Assembly: GCF_013337765.1 (NCBI RefSeq)
Contig: NZ_VBSB01000035.1
Span: forward strand, 186,001 to 250,000
Origin: Mycolicibacterium sphagni
Lineage (GTDB): Bacteria; Actinomycetota; Actinomycetes; Mycobacteriales; Mycobacteriaceae
Reading direction: 5' to 3'
Length of the DNA stretch: 64,000 nt
Positions within the stretch are counted from its first letter, which is position 1. Every line of letters starts with the position of its first letter. The position numbers and the translations under genes were made by a program. Positions 17,048 through 25,532 of the stretch are shown piece after piece. The notes beneath the pieces are model-generated. The model was not told where the DNA came from. It saw only the letters and a list, made by a program, of their open reading frames with translations, and ran no database searches.

Positions 17048-17779
17048 GTGCCGTTGACGGTCGAACTGGACAGGTCAAGCCCTGTTCCCCTCTACTATCA
17101 GCTCTCCCAGGCGATCGAGGCTGCCATTCGTAGTGGCGAACTCGCGCCCGGCGATCGATTCGAGAATGAGCTGGCATTGGCCAAGCGACTCACACTTTCC
17201 CGGCCCACCACGCGGCGGGCGATCCAAGAGCTAGTCGACAAGGGATTGCTGGTTCGCAAGCGCGGCGTGGGGACCCAGGTCGTCCAGAACCCCGTGCATC
17301 GTCGGGTCGAGCTGACCAGTTTGTTCGACGACCTGGCCCGGGCCGGCCAGGTGCCGAGCACCCAGCTGCTGGAGTACCACGTCGGCCCGCCGAGCGAGGA
17401 TGTCGCCCGCGAACTCAGTCTGGCCGAAGACCGCGAGGTCGCGTGCATCAAACGCCTGCGGCGCGCCAACGGCGAACCGCTGGCCCTGATGACCAACTAC
17501 CTTCCGGTCGAGATCGCACCCGACGCTGAAGAACTCGAGCGGAACGGTCTCTATCAGGCGCTGCGCGCTCGTGGGGTGCACATCCGACTGGCCAGTCAAC
17601 GAATCGGCGCCAAGGCCGCCAGCCGAGGGGAGGCCCGGCTGCTCGACGAGAAGCCCGGCGCTCCGCTGCTGACCATGGACCGCACCGCGTTCGACGATTC
17701 CGGGCGTGCGGTCGAGTTCGGCACGCACTGCTATCGGGCGTCGCGGTACTACTTCGACACCACGCTCGTCGACCGCTGA
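17048..17779 (+). CDS. GntR/HutC-family transcriptional regulator, probable iol repressor
   Basis: A 243-residue regulator with an N-terminal winged helix (residues about 10-78: PVPLYYQLSQAIEAAI, SRPTTRRAIQELVDKGLL) and a C-terminal UTRA ligand domain (about 90-235). UTRA domains bind sugars or sugar phosphates. The GTG at 17048 has GGAG five bases upstream; TAGACT at 17001-17006 is a fair -10. It is divergent from iolC, with the shared element between them, so it probably senses inositol or an intermediate and controls the operon and the ABC importer. Acting as repressor rather than activator is inference. Confidence 0.85.
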   Translation: MPLTVELDRSSPVPLYYQLSQAIEAAIRSGELAPGDRFENELALAKRLTLSRPTTRRAIQELVDKGLLVRKRGVGTQVVQNPVHRRVELTSLFDDLARAGQVPSTQLLEYHVGPPSEDVARELSLAEDREVACIKRLRRANGEPLALMTNYLPVEIAPDAEELERNGLYQALRARGVHIRLASQRIGAKAASRGEARLLDEKPGAPLLTMDRTAFDDSGRAVEFGTHCYRASRYYFDTTLVDR

Positions 17780-17925
17780 CAACACTGCACGTGTACGTGC
17801 GATGTGGGCGAACGGATTGTGGTTGGCCACAAGTGCGCCATCGGGGCTGAAACAGCTGACCGCGCCGCTCATAACCGTTGCCGGTGTACGAGCTCGTGCG
17901 TTGTCGGCAAACAAACCATTAGCGA

Positions 17926-17962
17926 ATCGCGAAATATTATGGCTGCCATAAGATTTCGCGAT
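17926..17962. repeat. 37-bp near-perfect palindrome upstream of MFS exporter
   Basis: Outer arms ATCGCGAAAT and ATTTCGCGAT (10 bp each) enclose inner arms TTATGGC and GCCATAA (7 bp each) around a central T. Only the pair 17936/17952 fails to match. The stretch is AT-rich against its surroundings and ends 81 bp before the MFS start. A 14-bp repeat GCACGT-GT-ACGTGC lies further up at 17787-17800. Likely a dimeric repressor operator (TetR or MarR style, possibly two stacked sites); as RNA it would be a long hairpin but there is no T-tract for a terminator. Confidence 0.75.
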
Positions 17963-18043
17963 ACTTAGTTTCGATCGCTATTTATCGCAGTGCGTGTGAC
18001 AATCTCCTTTCCGGCTGGTCGGCAAAGTACGGCGGGGGGATTA

Positions 18044-19468
18044 GTGGCGCAAACTCACCCGTTTCGGGCTCTGTGGGCCATGATGATCGGCCTGTTTCTC
18101 ATCGTGGTCGATTCGACCGTGGTCGCGGTGGCCAACCCAGTCCTGAAGGACCACTTCGACGTGGACTACGACTCGGTCATCTGGGTGACGAGTGGCTACC
18201 TGCTGGCCTTCGCGGCGCTGCTGTTGGTCGGCGGATGGCTCGGAGATCGGTTCGGGCCTAAGTACATCTACGTATTCGGGCTGGCGGTTTTCACCGTGTC
18301 GTCGCAGTGGTGCGGGCTGTCCGCATCCCTGGAAATGCTGACACTCGCACGCATCGTCCAAGGCGTCGGCGCCGCACTGCTGGCGCCCCAGATTTTCGCC
18401 ATGATCACCAGAACCTTCCCACTCGACCGCCGCGGTATGGCGATGAGCGTCTGGGGTGCCACCACAGGTGTCGGCCTGTTCGCAGGCCCGATAGCGGGCG
18501 GCGTCCTACTGGATGAGCTGGGCTGGCAGTGGATCTTTTTCGCCACCGTGCCACTCGGTGCGGTCGGGCTCGCGCTCGCCGTGTGGTTGGTTCCGAGGCT
18601 GCCGGGGCGGCACCGGCATTTGGATGTCCCGGGCGTGCTGCTGTCCGGTGCCGGTATCTGCCTTATCGTTTTCGGCCTGCAGGAGGGCGAGAACGACAAT
18701 TGGTCGGCGTGGATCTGGGTCGTGATCGTCACCGGACTGGCGTTGATCACCGTGTTCTTCCGTTGGCAGGCCGTTCATCCGAATGAGCCACTGATTCCGC
18801 TTCCCCTGATCCGCCACCGGAATTTCGTTCTGTCCAATGCCGGAATTGCGCTTGCCAGCTTCGCATTCGTCGCATTCATGATCCCGCTGATGATCTATCT
18901 CGAAGTTGGCTGCGGGCTGTCGCCGATGCGGGCGGCGCTGCTGACCGCACCGATGGCCTTCACGACCGTTGTGCTCGCACCGATTGTGGGCAGGATCGTC
19001 GACCGGATAGATCCACGTCCGGTTGTCATAGTCGGCTTCGTACTGCTCGCGATCGCGCTGTGTTGGCTCGCCACGGAAATGGCACCTGCCACAGCGATTT
19101 GGCGACTGGTATTGCCGCTGACGCTGGTGGGAGCCGCAGGCGCGCTCACGTGGGAACCATTGGCGGTCATCGTATCCCGCGCACTGCCGGCCGACCTGGC
19201 CGGTGCAGGATCGGCGGTGTGCAACACCGCCCGCCATCTCGGGGCGGCGCTGTCGAGCGCTGGCATCGCTGCGCTGATCGGCACGCTGCTTGGCGACGAA
19301 CCGTCGAAAGCGTCGTCCGTGAACGCCATGTCGCAGTCGTTGCTGTTGCCGGCGTTCGCCGCGGTGGTGGGCGTCATCGTAGCCCTGCTTTTGGCGCCCC
19401 GAGAACCACCGCCATCCCTAGCCCGTGGCCCGCACTCACGACCGCACCGAGAGGTGGGTGTGGCCTGA
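18044..19468 (+). CDS. MFS drug-efflux transporter, DHA2 (14-helix) family
   Basis: A 474-residue EmrB/QacA-type exporter with about 14 hydrophobic helices. LIVVDSTVVAVANPVL in helix 1 and GWLGDRFGPKY in the loop 2-3 region are DHA2 hallmarks, and GVGAALLAPQIFAMITRTFP matches the helix 4 motif. GTG at 18044 is chosen because GGGGGG lies four bases upstream and the protein then begins just before helix 1; an in-frame GTG 54 bases earlier is the alternative. Substrates are unknown. The downstream reductase gene overlaps its stop by one base, so the two are coupled. Confidence 0.85.
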   Translation: MAQTHPFRALWAMMIGLFLIVVDSTVVAVANPVLKDHFDVDYDSVIWVTSGYLLAFAALLLVGGWLGDRFGPKYIYVFGLAVFTVSSQWCGLSASLEMLTLARIVQGVGAALLAPQIFAMITRTFPLDRRGMAMSVWGATTGVGLFAGPIAGGVLLDELGWQWIFFATVPLGAVGLALAVWLVPRLPGRHRHLDVPGVLLSGAGICLIVFGLQEGENDNWSAWIWVVIVTGLALITVFFRWQAVHPNEPLIPLPLIRHRNFVLSNAGIALASFAFVAFMIPLMIYLEVGCGLSPMRAALLTAPMAFTTVVLAPIVGRIVDRIDPRPVVIVGFVLLAIALCWLATEMAPATAIWRLVLPLTLVGAAGALTWEPLAVIVSRALPADLAGAGSAVCNTARHLGAALSSAGIAALIGTLLGDEPSKASSVNAMSQSLLLPAFAAVVGVIVALLLAPREPPPSLARGPHSRPHREVGVA

Positions 19469-20220
19469 TGACCACCCTTGCCGGTCCGTCGCCATCGACA
19501 GTGCACGAGGCCGAGGCGCTGACCGACGACGCGTTGCGTGACCTGTTCGCATACCCCGACATTGGCCGGCCACTGCTCCGCGCCAACTTCATCGCCAGCA
19601 TCGACGGGGCGGTGACACTCGAGGGGTCTGGGCGCAGATTGGGCACGCCGACCGATCGCCGGGTGTTCGGCCGAATGCGCGAAGTCGCCGATGTGGTGCT
19701 CGTCGGCGCGACGACGGCGGCCTCCAAGCCCTACGCCGATATCCAGATGAGCGCGGATGCGCAGGCCTGGCGGCTGTCGAGGGGCCTTGCCGCTGTTCTG
19801 CCCGTCGCCGTGGTATCCAGCCGCGGTGTGGTCCCGCCCGCTGTGCTGAGCAATGACACTGTGCCCCCGGTGGTTTTCGTCGCCGCGGGTGCCGACGCTG
19901 AGGCGCGCCGGGTGCTCGATCAATCCGGCGCGCGGGTGACCGAGCTTGCGGGCGATCGGATCAGCTCCGCGGCGATTTGCGCTGCCCTTGGCGAATTGGG
20001 GCTGCACCGGGTTCTCGTCGAAGGCGGTCCGACGTTGTTCTCACAGCTCGTCTCCGACGACGTGATCGACGAGGTGTGCCTGACCACGAGCCCCAAGCTG
20101 GTTGCTGGGCCGGCTCGTCGCATCGCCGCTGCCGATCACCACGTCGAGATCAACATGCAGCGCAGAGGCATCCTGACCGGTGACGACGGAACTGTCATCG
20201 TCCGGTGGGCGCGCTATTGA
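19468..20220 (+). CDS. Pyrimidine reductase-family protein (RibD C-terminal-like)
   Basis: A 250-residue reductase of the RibD_C/HTP-reductase family. Recognisable segments are RANFIASIDGAVTLEG, the VVLVGATTAASKPYA strand, LHRVLVEGGPTLFSQL (nucleotide-binding) and DEVCLTTSPKLVAG. In riboflavin synthesis such proteins reduce a ribosylamino-pyrimidine with NADPH, but stand-alone mycobacterial copies like this are not proven to act there. The ATG shares its A with the MFS stop codon (TGATG), so translation is coupled to the exporter. It ends one base short of the convergent TIM-barrel gene. Confidence 0.78.
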   Translation: MTTLAGPSPSTVHEAEALTDDALRDLFAYPDIGRPLLRANFIASIDGAVTLEGSGRRLGTPTDRRVFGRMREVADVVLVGATTAASKPYADIQMSADAQAWRLSRGLAAVLPVAVVSSRGVVPPAVLSNDTVPPVVFVAAGADAEARRVLDQSGARVTELAGDRISSAAICAALGELGLHRVLVEGGPTLFSQLVSDDVIDEVCLTTSPKLVAGPARRIAAADHHVEINMQRRGILTGDDGTVIVRWARY

Positions 20221-20221
20221 C

Positions 20222-20995
20222 TCAGGAAAAGGCGGCCCGAAACGCTTCGAGCGCGACTTCGCTGTCTCCGGAGGCCCACGCCTCCAGGCCGATCGGCCCG
20301 GTATAGCCCATCTCATGCAATGCCTTGGCGATCGCGGGGTAGTGGATCTCGCCGGTGCCGGGTTCGCAGCGGCCGGGCACGTCGGCCACCTGGATCTCAC
20401 CGATCGCCGGACCGCACCGGCGGACCAAATCGACCAGGTTCCCCTCGCCGATCTGGGCGTGGTAGAGGTCGAGCATCATCTTGACGTTCGGGTGGTCCAC
20501 GCCCTCGACGAGCGCGAGGGTGTCCTTGGCCCGGGCCAGCGGGACGCCGGGGTGGTCGACAATCGTGTTCAGGTTTTCCACGCAGAACGTCACGCCGGCC
20601 GCCGCTCCGAGCTCACCGATTTTCTCTAGCGCACGCTGCGCGCTCAGCCACATCTGGCCGGTGGCTCGCTGCCGCGGGCGGGCGGCCTGACCGTCGACGA
20701 GTTCGGCGGTGTGCAGGTTCAGCCGCGGAACACCCAGTGTCTCAGCGGCTTTGATGCTCAACTCGGCGGTTCGGACCACCTCGTCGGCGCTCAACGGGTC
20801 GATCAGGTCACCCTGCAGGTAGCCCGTCATGGACGAGAATCGGGCACCGGTGCCGGCAAGGGCAGTCAGATCTTTCTCGTGCCAGCTCCAGATCTCCACC
20901 GCGAAACCCAGCTCGTCGATCCGTCGCACCCGCTCGAGAATCGGCAGCTCACGGAACACCATCTCGGCGCAGATCGCCAGCTCGAAGTCGCTCAT
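20222..20995 (-). CDS. Hydroxypyruvate-isomerase-like TIM-barrel protein
   Basis: A 257-residue xylose-isomerase-like barrel of the hydroxypyruvate/2-oxo-tetronate isomerase group. Visible are FELAICAEMVF, FAVEIWSWHEKDL, VPRLNLHTAEL, FCVENLN (metal Glu), KMMLDLYHAQIGEG (Asp and His), IQVADVPGRCEPGTGEI (given by its core VADVPGR) and GLEAWASGD. All four metal-binding positions appear intact. It is divergent from the ABC importer, across the predicted operator, so it probably belongs to the inositol regulon as an isomerase of a keto-sugar intermediate. Confidence 0.8.
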   Translation of the reverse strand: MSDFELAICAEMVFRELPILERVRRIDELGFAVEIWSWHEKDLTALAGTGARFSSMTGYLQGDLIDPLSADEVVRTAELSIKAAETLGVPRLNLHTAELVDGQAARPRQRATGQMWLSAQRALEKIGELGAAAGVTFCVENLNTIVDHPGVPLARAKDTLALVEGVDHPNVKMMLDLYHAQIGEGNLVDLVRRCGPAIGEIQVADVPGRCEPGTGEIHYPAIAKALHEMGYTGPIGLEAWASGDSEVALEAFRAAFS

Positions 20996-21026
20996 CGCAG
21001 CACCTTAACATTTGACCTGCAGTCCT

Positions 21027-21048
21027 AATGTCCGAACAAAGTCTTGAC
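21027..21048 (+). promoter_or_regulatory. Predicted iol operator/promoter element, site 2
   Basis: Plus-strand copy of the 22-bp element: AATGTC, three bases, ACAAAGT, one base, TTGAC. It differs from the copy before iolC at only three positions. TTGACT at 21044-21049 can serve as -35, with TTACAT at 21067-21072 (17-bp spacer) as -10, giving a start about 40 bp before the substrate-binding protein gene. The gap also serves the divergent TIM-barrel gene, so one bound regulator could control both directions. Confidence 0.65.
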
Positions 21049-21115
21049 TTTCGGCTGTGAGCCGTATTACATCGAGTCAACAGCGTGTCGTACGCAATGT
21101 GGACAAGGAGTCGCC

Positions 21116-22105
21116 ATGAGGTTCATTCGGCTAGCGGCGGTGGCAGGGGCGAGCGCGCTCGTCCTCGGACTCGCTGCCTGTTCCGCCACCGGGGGTCGGC
21201 CCCGCGACGCCGGCAGCGGGTCCGGTGGCGGCACGGTCGACACACCGCGGATGACCGTCGCGATGATCACCCACGAGGTGCCCGGCGATTCGTTCTGGGA
21301 CCTGATCCGCAAAGGTGCGGAGACCGCGGCGAAGAAGGACAACATCGAGCTTCGCTACTCCAACGATCCCGAGGCGCCCAACCAGGCCAACCTCGTCCAG
21401 AGCGCGATCGACAGCGGAGTCAAGGGCATCGCCGTCACATTGGCCAAGCCCGACGCCATGGCCCCCGCGGTCAAGGCCGCCGAGGCCAAGGGCATCCCGG
21501 TGGTGGCCTTCAACTCCGGCTACGACAACTGGAAATCCATGGGCGTCCTGGAGTACTTCGGCCAGGACGAGAAGCTGGCCGGCATCGCCGCCGGTGAGCG
21601 TCTGACGGCCGACGGTGCCAAGAAGATCCTCTGCGTCATCCAGGAGCAGGGCCAGGTCGCCTTGGAATCCCGCTGTGCGGGTGTGACCCAGGGCTTCAAA
21701 GGCCAGACCGAGCTGCTGAACGTCAACAGCAAGGACATGCCCTCGGTCGATGCGACCATCACAGCCAAGCTGCAGCAGGACCCGTCGATCGACACCGTCG
21801 TCGCGCTGGGCGCACCGATCGCGCTGACCGCGGTTCAGTCGAAGGCGAACGCCAACAGCAAGGCCAACATCGTCACCTTCGACACCAACGCCGCACTGGT
21901 CGACGCGATCCAGAAGGGTGATGTGCAGTGGGCCGTCGATCAGCAGCCCTTCCTGCAGGGCTACCTGGCGATCGACTCGCTCTGGCTGTACCTGAACAAC
22001 AAGAACCTGATCGGCGGTGGGCAGGCGACCCTGACCGGTCCGTCCTTCATCGACAAGTCCAACATCGACGCCGTGGCCGAATTGGCCAAGGGCGGGACCC
22101 GATAG
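21116..22105 (+). CDS. Sugar/inositol ABC transporter substrate-binding lipoprotein
   Basis: A 329-residue periplasmic-binding-protein type 1 family member. It begins with a lipoprotein signal (MRFIRL..., lipobox LGLAAC, lipid-bearing C22) followed by a Gly/Ser-rich linker. The mature part has VAMITHEVPGDSFWDLI, AIDSGVKGIAVTLAKPDA and ATITAKLQQDPSIDTVVALG, typical of ribose/inositol binders. AAGGAG lies five bases before the ATG. It heads the operon binding protein - permease - ATPase. The substrate is taken as inositol from the shared operator and the adjacent iol operon. Confidence 0.88.
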   Translation: MRFIRLAAVAGASALVLGLAACSATGGRPRDAGSGSGGGTVDTPRMTVAMITHEVPGDSFWDLIRKGAETAAKKDNIELRYSNDPEAPNQANLVQSAIDSGVKGIAVTLAKPDAMAPAVKAAEAKGIPVVAFNSGYDNWKSMGVLEYFGQDEKLAGIAAGERLTADGAKKILCVIQEQGQVALESRCAGVTQGFKGQTELLNVNSKDMPSVDATITAKLQQDPSIDTVVALGAPIALTAVQSKANANSKANIVTFDTNAALVDAIQKGDVQWAVDQQPFLQGYLAIDSLWLYLNNKNLIGGGQATLTGPSFIDKSNIDAVAELAKGGTR

Positions 22106-22122
22106 CGAGCCAGGGGAAAGAC

Positions 22123-23181
22123 ATGACTACGCAAGCAGATCTCGAGGTCGCCGACCACAAAGTCGTTCGCGACGAGCGTGTCAAGGAACGAAACCGGCTG
22201 CAACGGCTGCTGATTCGACCTGAGATGGGTGCAGGTATCGGCGCTATCGGGATCTTCGTCTTCTTCCTGGTCGTGGCCGTTCCCTTCCGGGAGGCCTCGT
22301 CGCTGGCGACCGTGCTCTACGCCAGCTCGACCATCGGGATCATGGCGTGCGGCGTGGCGGTGTTGATGATCGGCGGCGAGTTCGACCTATCGACCGGCGT
22401 CGCAGTGACCTTCAGCTCGCTGGCCGCCTCGATGCTGGCCTACAACTTGCACCTCAATCTGTGGGCGGGCGCCGGCCTTGCGCTCATCCTGGCGCTGACG
22501 GTGGGATTCTTCAACGGCTATCTGGTGATGAAGACCAAGATCCCATCGTTCCTCATCACGCTGAGTACGTTCTTCATGCTCGCCGGCATCAATCTGGCTG
22601 TGACCAAGCTCGTTTCGGGTGCCGTCGCGACCCAGAGCGTGAACGACATGCAGGGCTGGGACTCGGCGCAGAAGGTATTCGCCTCGTCGTTCACCCTCTT
22701 CGGTGTGAGCATCCGCATCACCGTTGTGTGGTGGCTGGTGTTCACCGTGGTGGCCACCTGGGTGCTGTTCAAGACCAAGATCGGCAACTGGATCTTCGCC
22801 GTCGGCGGCGACGCTGACAGCGCCCGCGCGGTCGGCGTTCCGGTGACGAAGGTCAAGATCGGGCTGTTCATGTTCGTCGGGTTCTGCGCCTGGTTCGTGG
22901 GCATGCATCTGCTGTTCTCGTTCAACACCGTTCAGTCCGGCCAGGGCATCGGCAACGAGTTCTTCTACATCATCGCCGCGGTCATCGGCGGCTGCCTTCT
23001 CACCGGCGGTTACGGCACCGCTGTCGGGGCCGCCATCGGCGCCTTTATCTTCGGCATGACGAACCAGGGCATCGTTTACGCGGGCTGGAATCCCGACTGG
23101 TTCAAGTTCTTCCTCGGCGCCATGCTGCTGTTCGCGGTGATCGCCAACAACGCCTTCCGCAACTACGCCGCCAAGAGGTGA
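22123..23181 (+). CDS. Sugar/inositol ABC transporter permease (RbsC/FrcC family)
   Basis: A 352-residue inner-membrane permease with about ten hydrophobic helices after a charged 45-residue N-terminus. MACGVAVLMIGGEFDLSTG and NGYLVMKTKIPSFLITLST are hallmark stretches of the ribose/xylose/inositol permease family; GTAVGAAIGAFIFGMTNQGI lies near the C-terminus. ATG at 22123 follows AGGGGAAAG. It lies 17 bp after the binding-protein gene and 7 bp before the ATPase gene. A homodimer with two ATPase subunits is expected. Confidence 0.9.
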   Translation: MTTQADLEVADHKVVRDERVKERNRLQRLLIRPEMGAGIGAIGIFVFFLVVAVPFREASSLATVLYASSTIGIMACGVAVLMIGGEFDLSTGVAVTFSSLAASMLAYNLHLNLWAGAGLALILALTVGFFNGYLVMKTKIPSFLITLSTFFMLAGINLAVTKLVSGAVATQSVNDMQGWDSAQKVFASSFTLFGVSIRITVVWWLVFTVVATWVLFKTKIGNWIFAVGGDADSARAVGVPVTKVKIGLFMFVGFCAWFVGMHLLFSFNTVQSGQGIGNEFFYIIAAVIGGCLLTGGYGTAVGAAIGAFIFGMTNQGIVYAGWNPDWFKFFLGAMLLFAVIANNAFRNYAAKR

Positions 23182-23188
23182 AAGAGAA

Positions 23189-24010
23189 GTGACCGCAACC
23201 ATGGACCGTCCCACAGAAGAAGCCCCGTCCGGCGGCAAGGTGCCTCTCGTCGAGCTGAAGGACGTCGGCAAGAGCTACGGCAACATCACTGCGCTCAAAG
23301 GCATCTCGCTGCGGGTGCACGCCGGTGAGGTCACCGGCATTCTCGGTGACAACGGTGCCGGCAAGTCGACGCTGATCAAGATCATCGCCGGACTGCATCA
23401 GCAGACTGAAGGTGAACTCCTAGTCGACGGCGAGCCCACGAAGTTCGCCTCGCCCGCCGAGGCCTTGGGTAAGGGTATCGCCACGGTGTACCAGAACCTC
23501 GCCGTCGTTCCCCTGATGCCGGTATGGCGAAACTTCTTCCTGGGGCAGGAGATTCGCAAGAAGGGCTTCCCGTGGGCGCTGGACGCCAACGCAATGCGGG
23601 CGACCACGCTCACCGAGCTGTCGAAGATGGGTATCGACCTGCCCGACGTCGATGTGGCGATCGGTTCCCTGTCGGGCGGCCAGCGCCAGTGTGTGGCAAT
23701 CGCCCGCGCGGTGTTCTTCGGTGCCCGGGTACTGATCCTGGACGAGCCGACGGCCGCGCTCGGCGTCAAGCAGTCCGGCGTGGTGCTCAAATACATCACC
23801 GCGGCCAAAGAGGCCGGCTTCGGCGTCGTCTTCATCACCCACAATCCGCACCACGCTCATATGGTCGGCGACCACTTCGTGATCCTGAAGCGCGGAAAGC
23901 AGAAGCTGGACTGCACGTATGACGACATCACCCTGGAGCACCTGACCCAGGAGATGGCCGGCGGCGACGAGCTCGAGGCGCTCTCCCACGAGCTGGGCCG
24001 CAAGTCCTAG
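23189..24010 (+). CDS. Sugar/inositol ABC transporter ATP-binding protein
   Basis: A 273-residue ATPase with Walker A GDNGAGKST, the Q-loop VYQNLAVVPLMPVW, signature LSGGQRQ, Walker B VLILDEPTAAL and switch His in FITHNPHHA. It is a single ATPase domain, unlike the double-domain RbsA/MglA subunits that usually serve this permease family, so two copies must pair; FrcA-type importers work this way. Start is GTG at 23189, seven bases after the permease stop, with an ATG four codons on as alternative. Its last four bases overlap the convergent Ddn-like gene. Confidence 0.9.
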   Translation: MTATMDRPTEEAPSGGKVPLVELKDVGKSYGNITALKGISLRVHAGEVTGILGDNGAGKSTLIKIIAGLHQQTEGELLVDGEPTKFASPAEALGKGIATVYQNLAVVPLMPVWRNFFLGQEIRKKGFPWALDANAMRATTLTELSKMGIDLPDVDVAIGSLSGGQRQCVAIARAVFFGARVLILDEPTAALGVKQSGVVLKYITAAKEAGFGVVFITHNPHHAHMVGDHFVILKRGKQKLDCTYDDITLEHLTQEMAGGDELEALSHELGRKS

Positions 24011-24522
24011 CGCGGCGTCAGCGCGAACAGCCGGAGTTCCCGGGTGGTCCGCGTGCGATACGACTGATACATCGGGTAGGCCAGGAAGCGCTGCAGTCCC
24101 GCTTCGGCCTCCGGCCCGCTCAGCAGCGTGGCCGTCGCCGGGATATCGATACCGTTGATCGTCACGACGGCCTGCGGGTCGGCGATCAGGTTCAGGCTCC
24201 AGGCCGGGTGGTGCTGCTCGCCAAAATTACTGCCGAGGACCAGCAGCCGGTCGCCGTCGCGCAGATAACTCAGTGCCGACACCCGCTGCTGGCCGGACTT
24301 GCGGCCCGTCGTGGTCAACAGTAGTTCGGGCATCGAGGTCGGGCCGAACAGTGTGTACTTACCGTTGGTCGCTTTCAGCACGCGGCGATCGAGCGGGACG
24401 AGCGCCTTGATGACGCGCGAACCGAGCGCCGTTGAGGCGAATGCATAGACGGGCTTGAACAGGGGCGAGATGTCCTCGCGTCCCCAGTGGCCCTCGGGGA
24501 AGCTTTGTGGCATGCCTGTCAT
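24007..24522 (-). CDS. Ddn-like F420-dependent nitroreductase-family protein
   Basis: A 171-residue split-barrel protein of the deazaflavin (F420)-dependent oxidoreductase family. The hallmark ELLLTTTGRKSGQQRVSALSY, here cited by its core TTTGRKSG, is followed by LLVLGSNFGEQHHPAW, which forms part of the cofactor pocket. These enzymes use F420H2 to reduce quinones or nitro compounds at the membrane in mycobacteria. Two starts three codons apart are possible. It is transcribed away from the cyclitol genes and is probably a bystander. Confidence 0.82.
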   Translation of the reverse strand: MTGMPQSFPEGHWGREDISPLFKPVYAFASTALGSRVIKALVPLDRRVLKATNGKYTLFGPTSMPELLLTTTGRKSGQQRVSALSYLRDGDRLLVLGSNFGEQHHPAWSLNLIADPQAVVTINGIDIPATATLLSGPEAEAGLQRFLAYPMYQSYRTRTTRELRLFALTPR

Positions 24523-24554
24523 CGTGCCCGATGTGGGCCCGATGCAGAGCCGGT

Positions 24555-25532
24555 TCAGCGCGGTGACATCCCCGCTGCGAGGTAGGCGGCATCCACGTAA
24601 TGCATGTTCTGCACGGCGTCGTCGATGTCGATCGGCAACGGCGCACCGTCGAGCAGGTGCGCTGCGAATGCCTCGAGTTGATAGGTGTACGAGGCCCGCG
24701 TCCCCAGATGCTCGACGCGTGTACCGGCCGGGGTGCGGACGGTGATCCGGTCATCGATATGGGGCCTGATGAAGTCGTGGACGAGCGCGTCACCGCCGGT
24801 GCCGACCACCTTGATGGTGAACGAAAAGTGTTCTGCGGTCATACTATTGGCGGTCAGGCCGGTGGCACCGGACGGGAAGGCCAGCTCGACGTCGCACCAC
24901 TCGTCGACGCCGGGGTCGCGCTGGGAGGCGTGCGCGGCGGTGATCGCCGGCCTGCCCAGCCCGCGCGCGCCGAGTTGTCGCATGATGTGCAGGCCGTAAC
25001 AGCCGAGATCCATCAGCGCCCCACCGGCCAGCTCCAGTGACCAGCGCGGGTCACCGCCGGCGGGCGCAGGCATCGCCATCCGCACCTCGACGTGGTGGAT
25101 GTCGCCGAGTACGCCGCTGGTGGCCAGCTCGAAGATCCGCTGGGTCACCGGATGAAACAGATAGTGGAAGCCCTCCAGCATGCGCACTCCGGCGCTGCGG
25201 GCGGCGTCGGCGACGGTGATTGCCTCGGTGTGGTTCCGCGCGAACGGCTTTTCGGTCAGTACCGGTTTGCCGGCCTTGATCGCCGCGAGATTCCACGGTG
25301 CGTGCAGCGCATTGGCCAACGGGTTGTAGACGACGTCGACTTCGGGGTCGTCGATCACGTCGGCGTAGGCGGTGGCGACCCGCTCGACACCGTAAGAGTC
25401 GGCGAACTCCTTGGCCCGCTGCGGATCCCGGGCGGCCACCACGACCAGTCGATGGCCCAGCTCGTGGGCCGGCTCGACGATCGCGTGCTCGGCGATCCGG
25501 GATGCGCCGAGCACACCGATCCGCAGGCTCAT
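24555..25532 (-). CDS. Gfo/Idh/MocA oxidoreductase, dihydrodiol-dehydrogenase type
   Basis: A 325-residue dehydrogenase with GVLGASRIAEHAI, TEKPFARN and the active-site segment ALMDLGCYGLH (Asp, then Tyr), the pattern of dihydrodiol/xylose dehydrogenases rather than IolG. It is the last gene of the four-gene operon headed by the dioxygenase and starts inside the stop of the IolE-like gene (ATGA). The substrate is likely a cyclitol-derived ketone or sugar; not determinable from sequence. Confidence 0.8.
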   Translation of the reverse strand: MSLRIGVLGASRIAEHAIVEPAHELGHRLVVVAARDPQRAKEFADSYGVERVATAYADVIDDPEVDVVYNPLANALHAPWNLAAIKAGKPVLTEKPFARNHTEAITVADAARSAGVRMLEGFHYLFHPVTQRIFELATSGVLGDIHHVEVRMAMPAPAGGDPRWSLELAGGALMDLGCYGLHIMRQLGARGLGRPAITAAHASQRDPGVDEWCDVELAFPSGATGLTANSMTAEHFSFTIKVVGTGGDALVHDFIRPHIDDRITVRTPAGTRVEHLGTRASYTYQLEAFAAHLLDGAPLPIDIDDAVQNMHYVDAAYLAAGMSPR

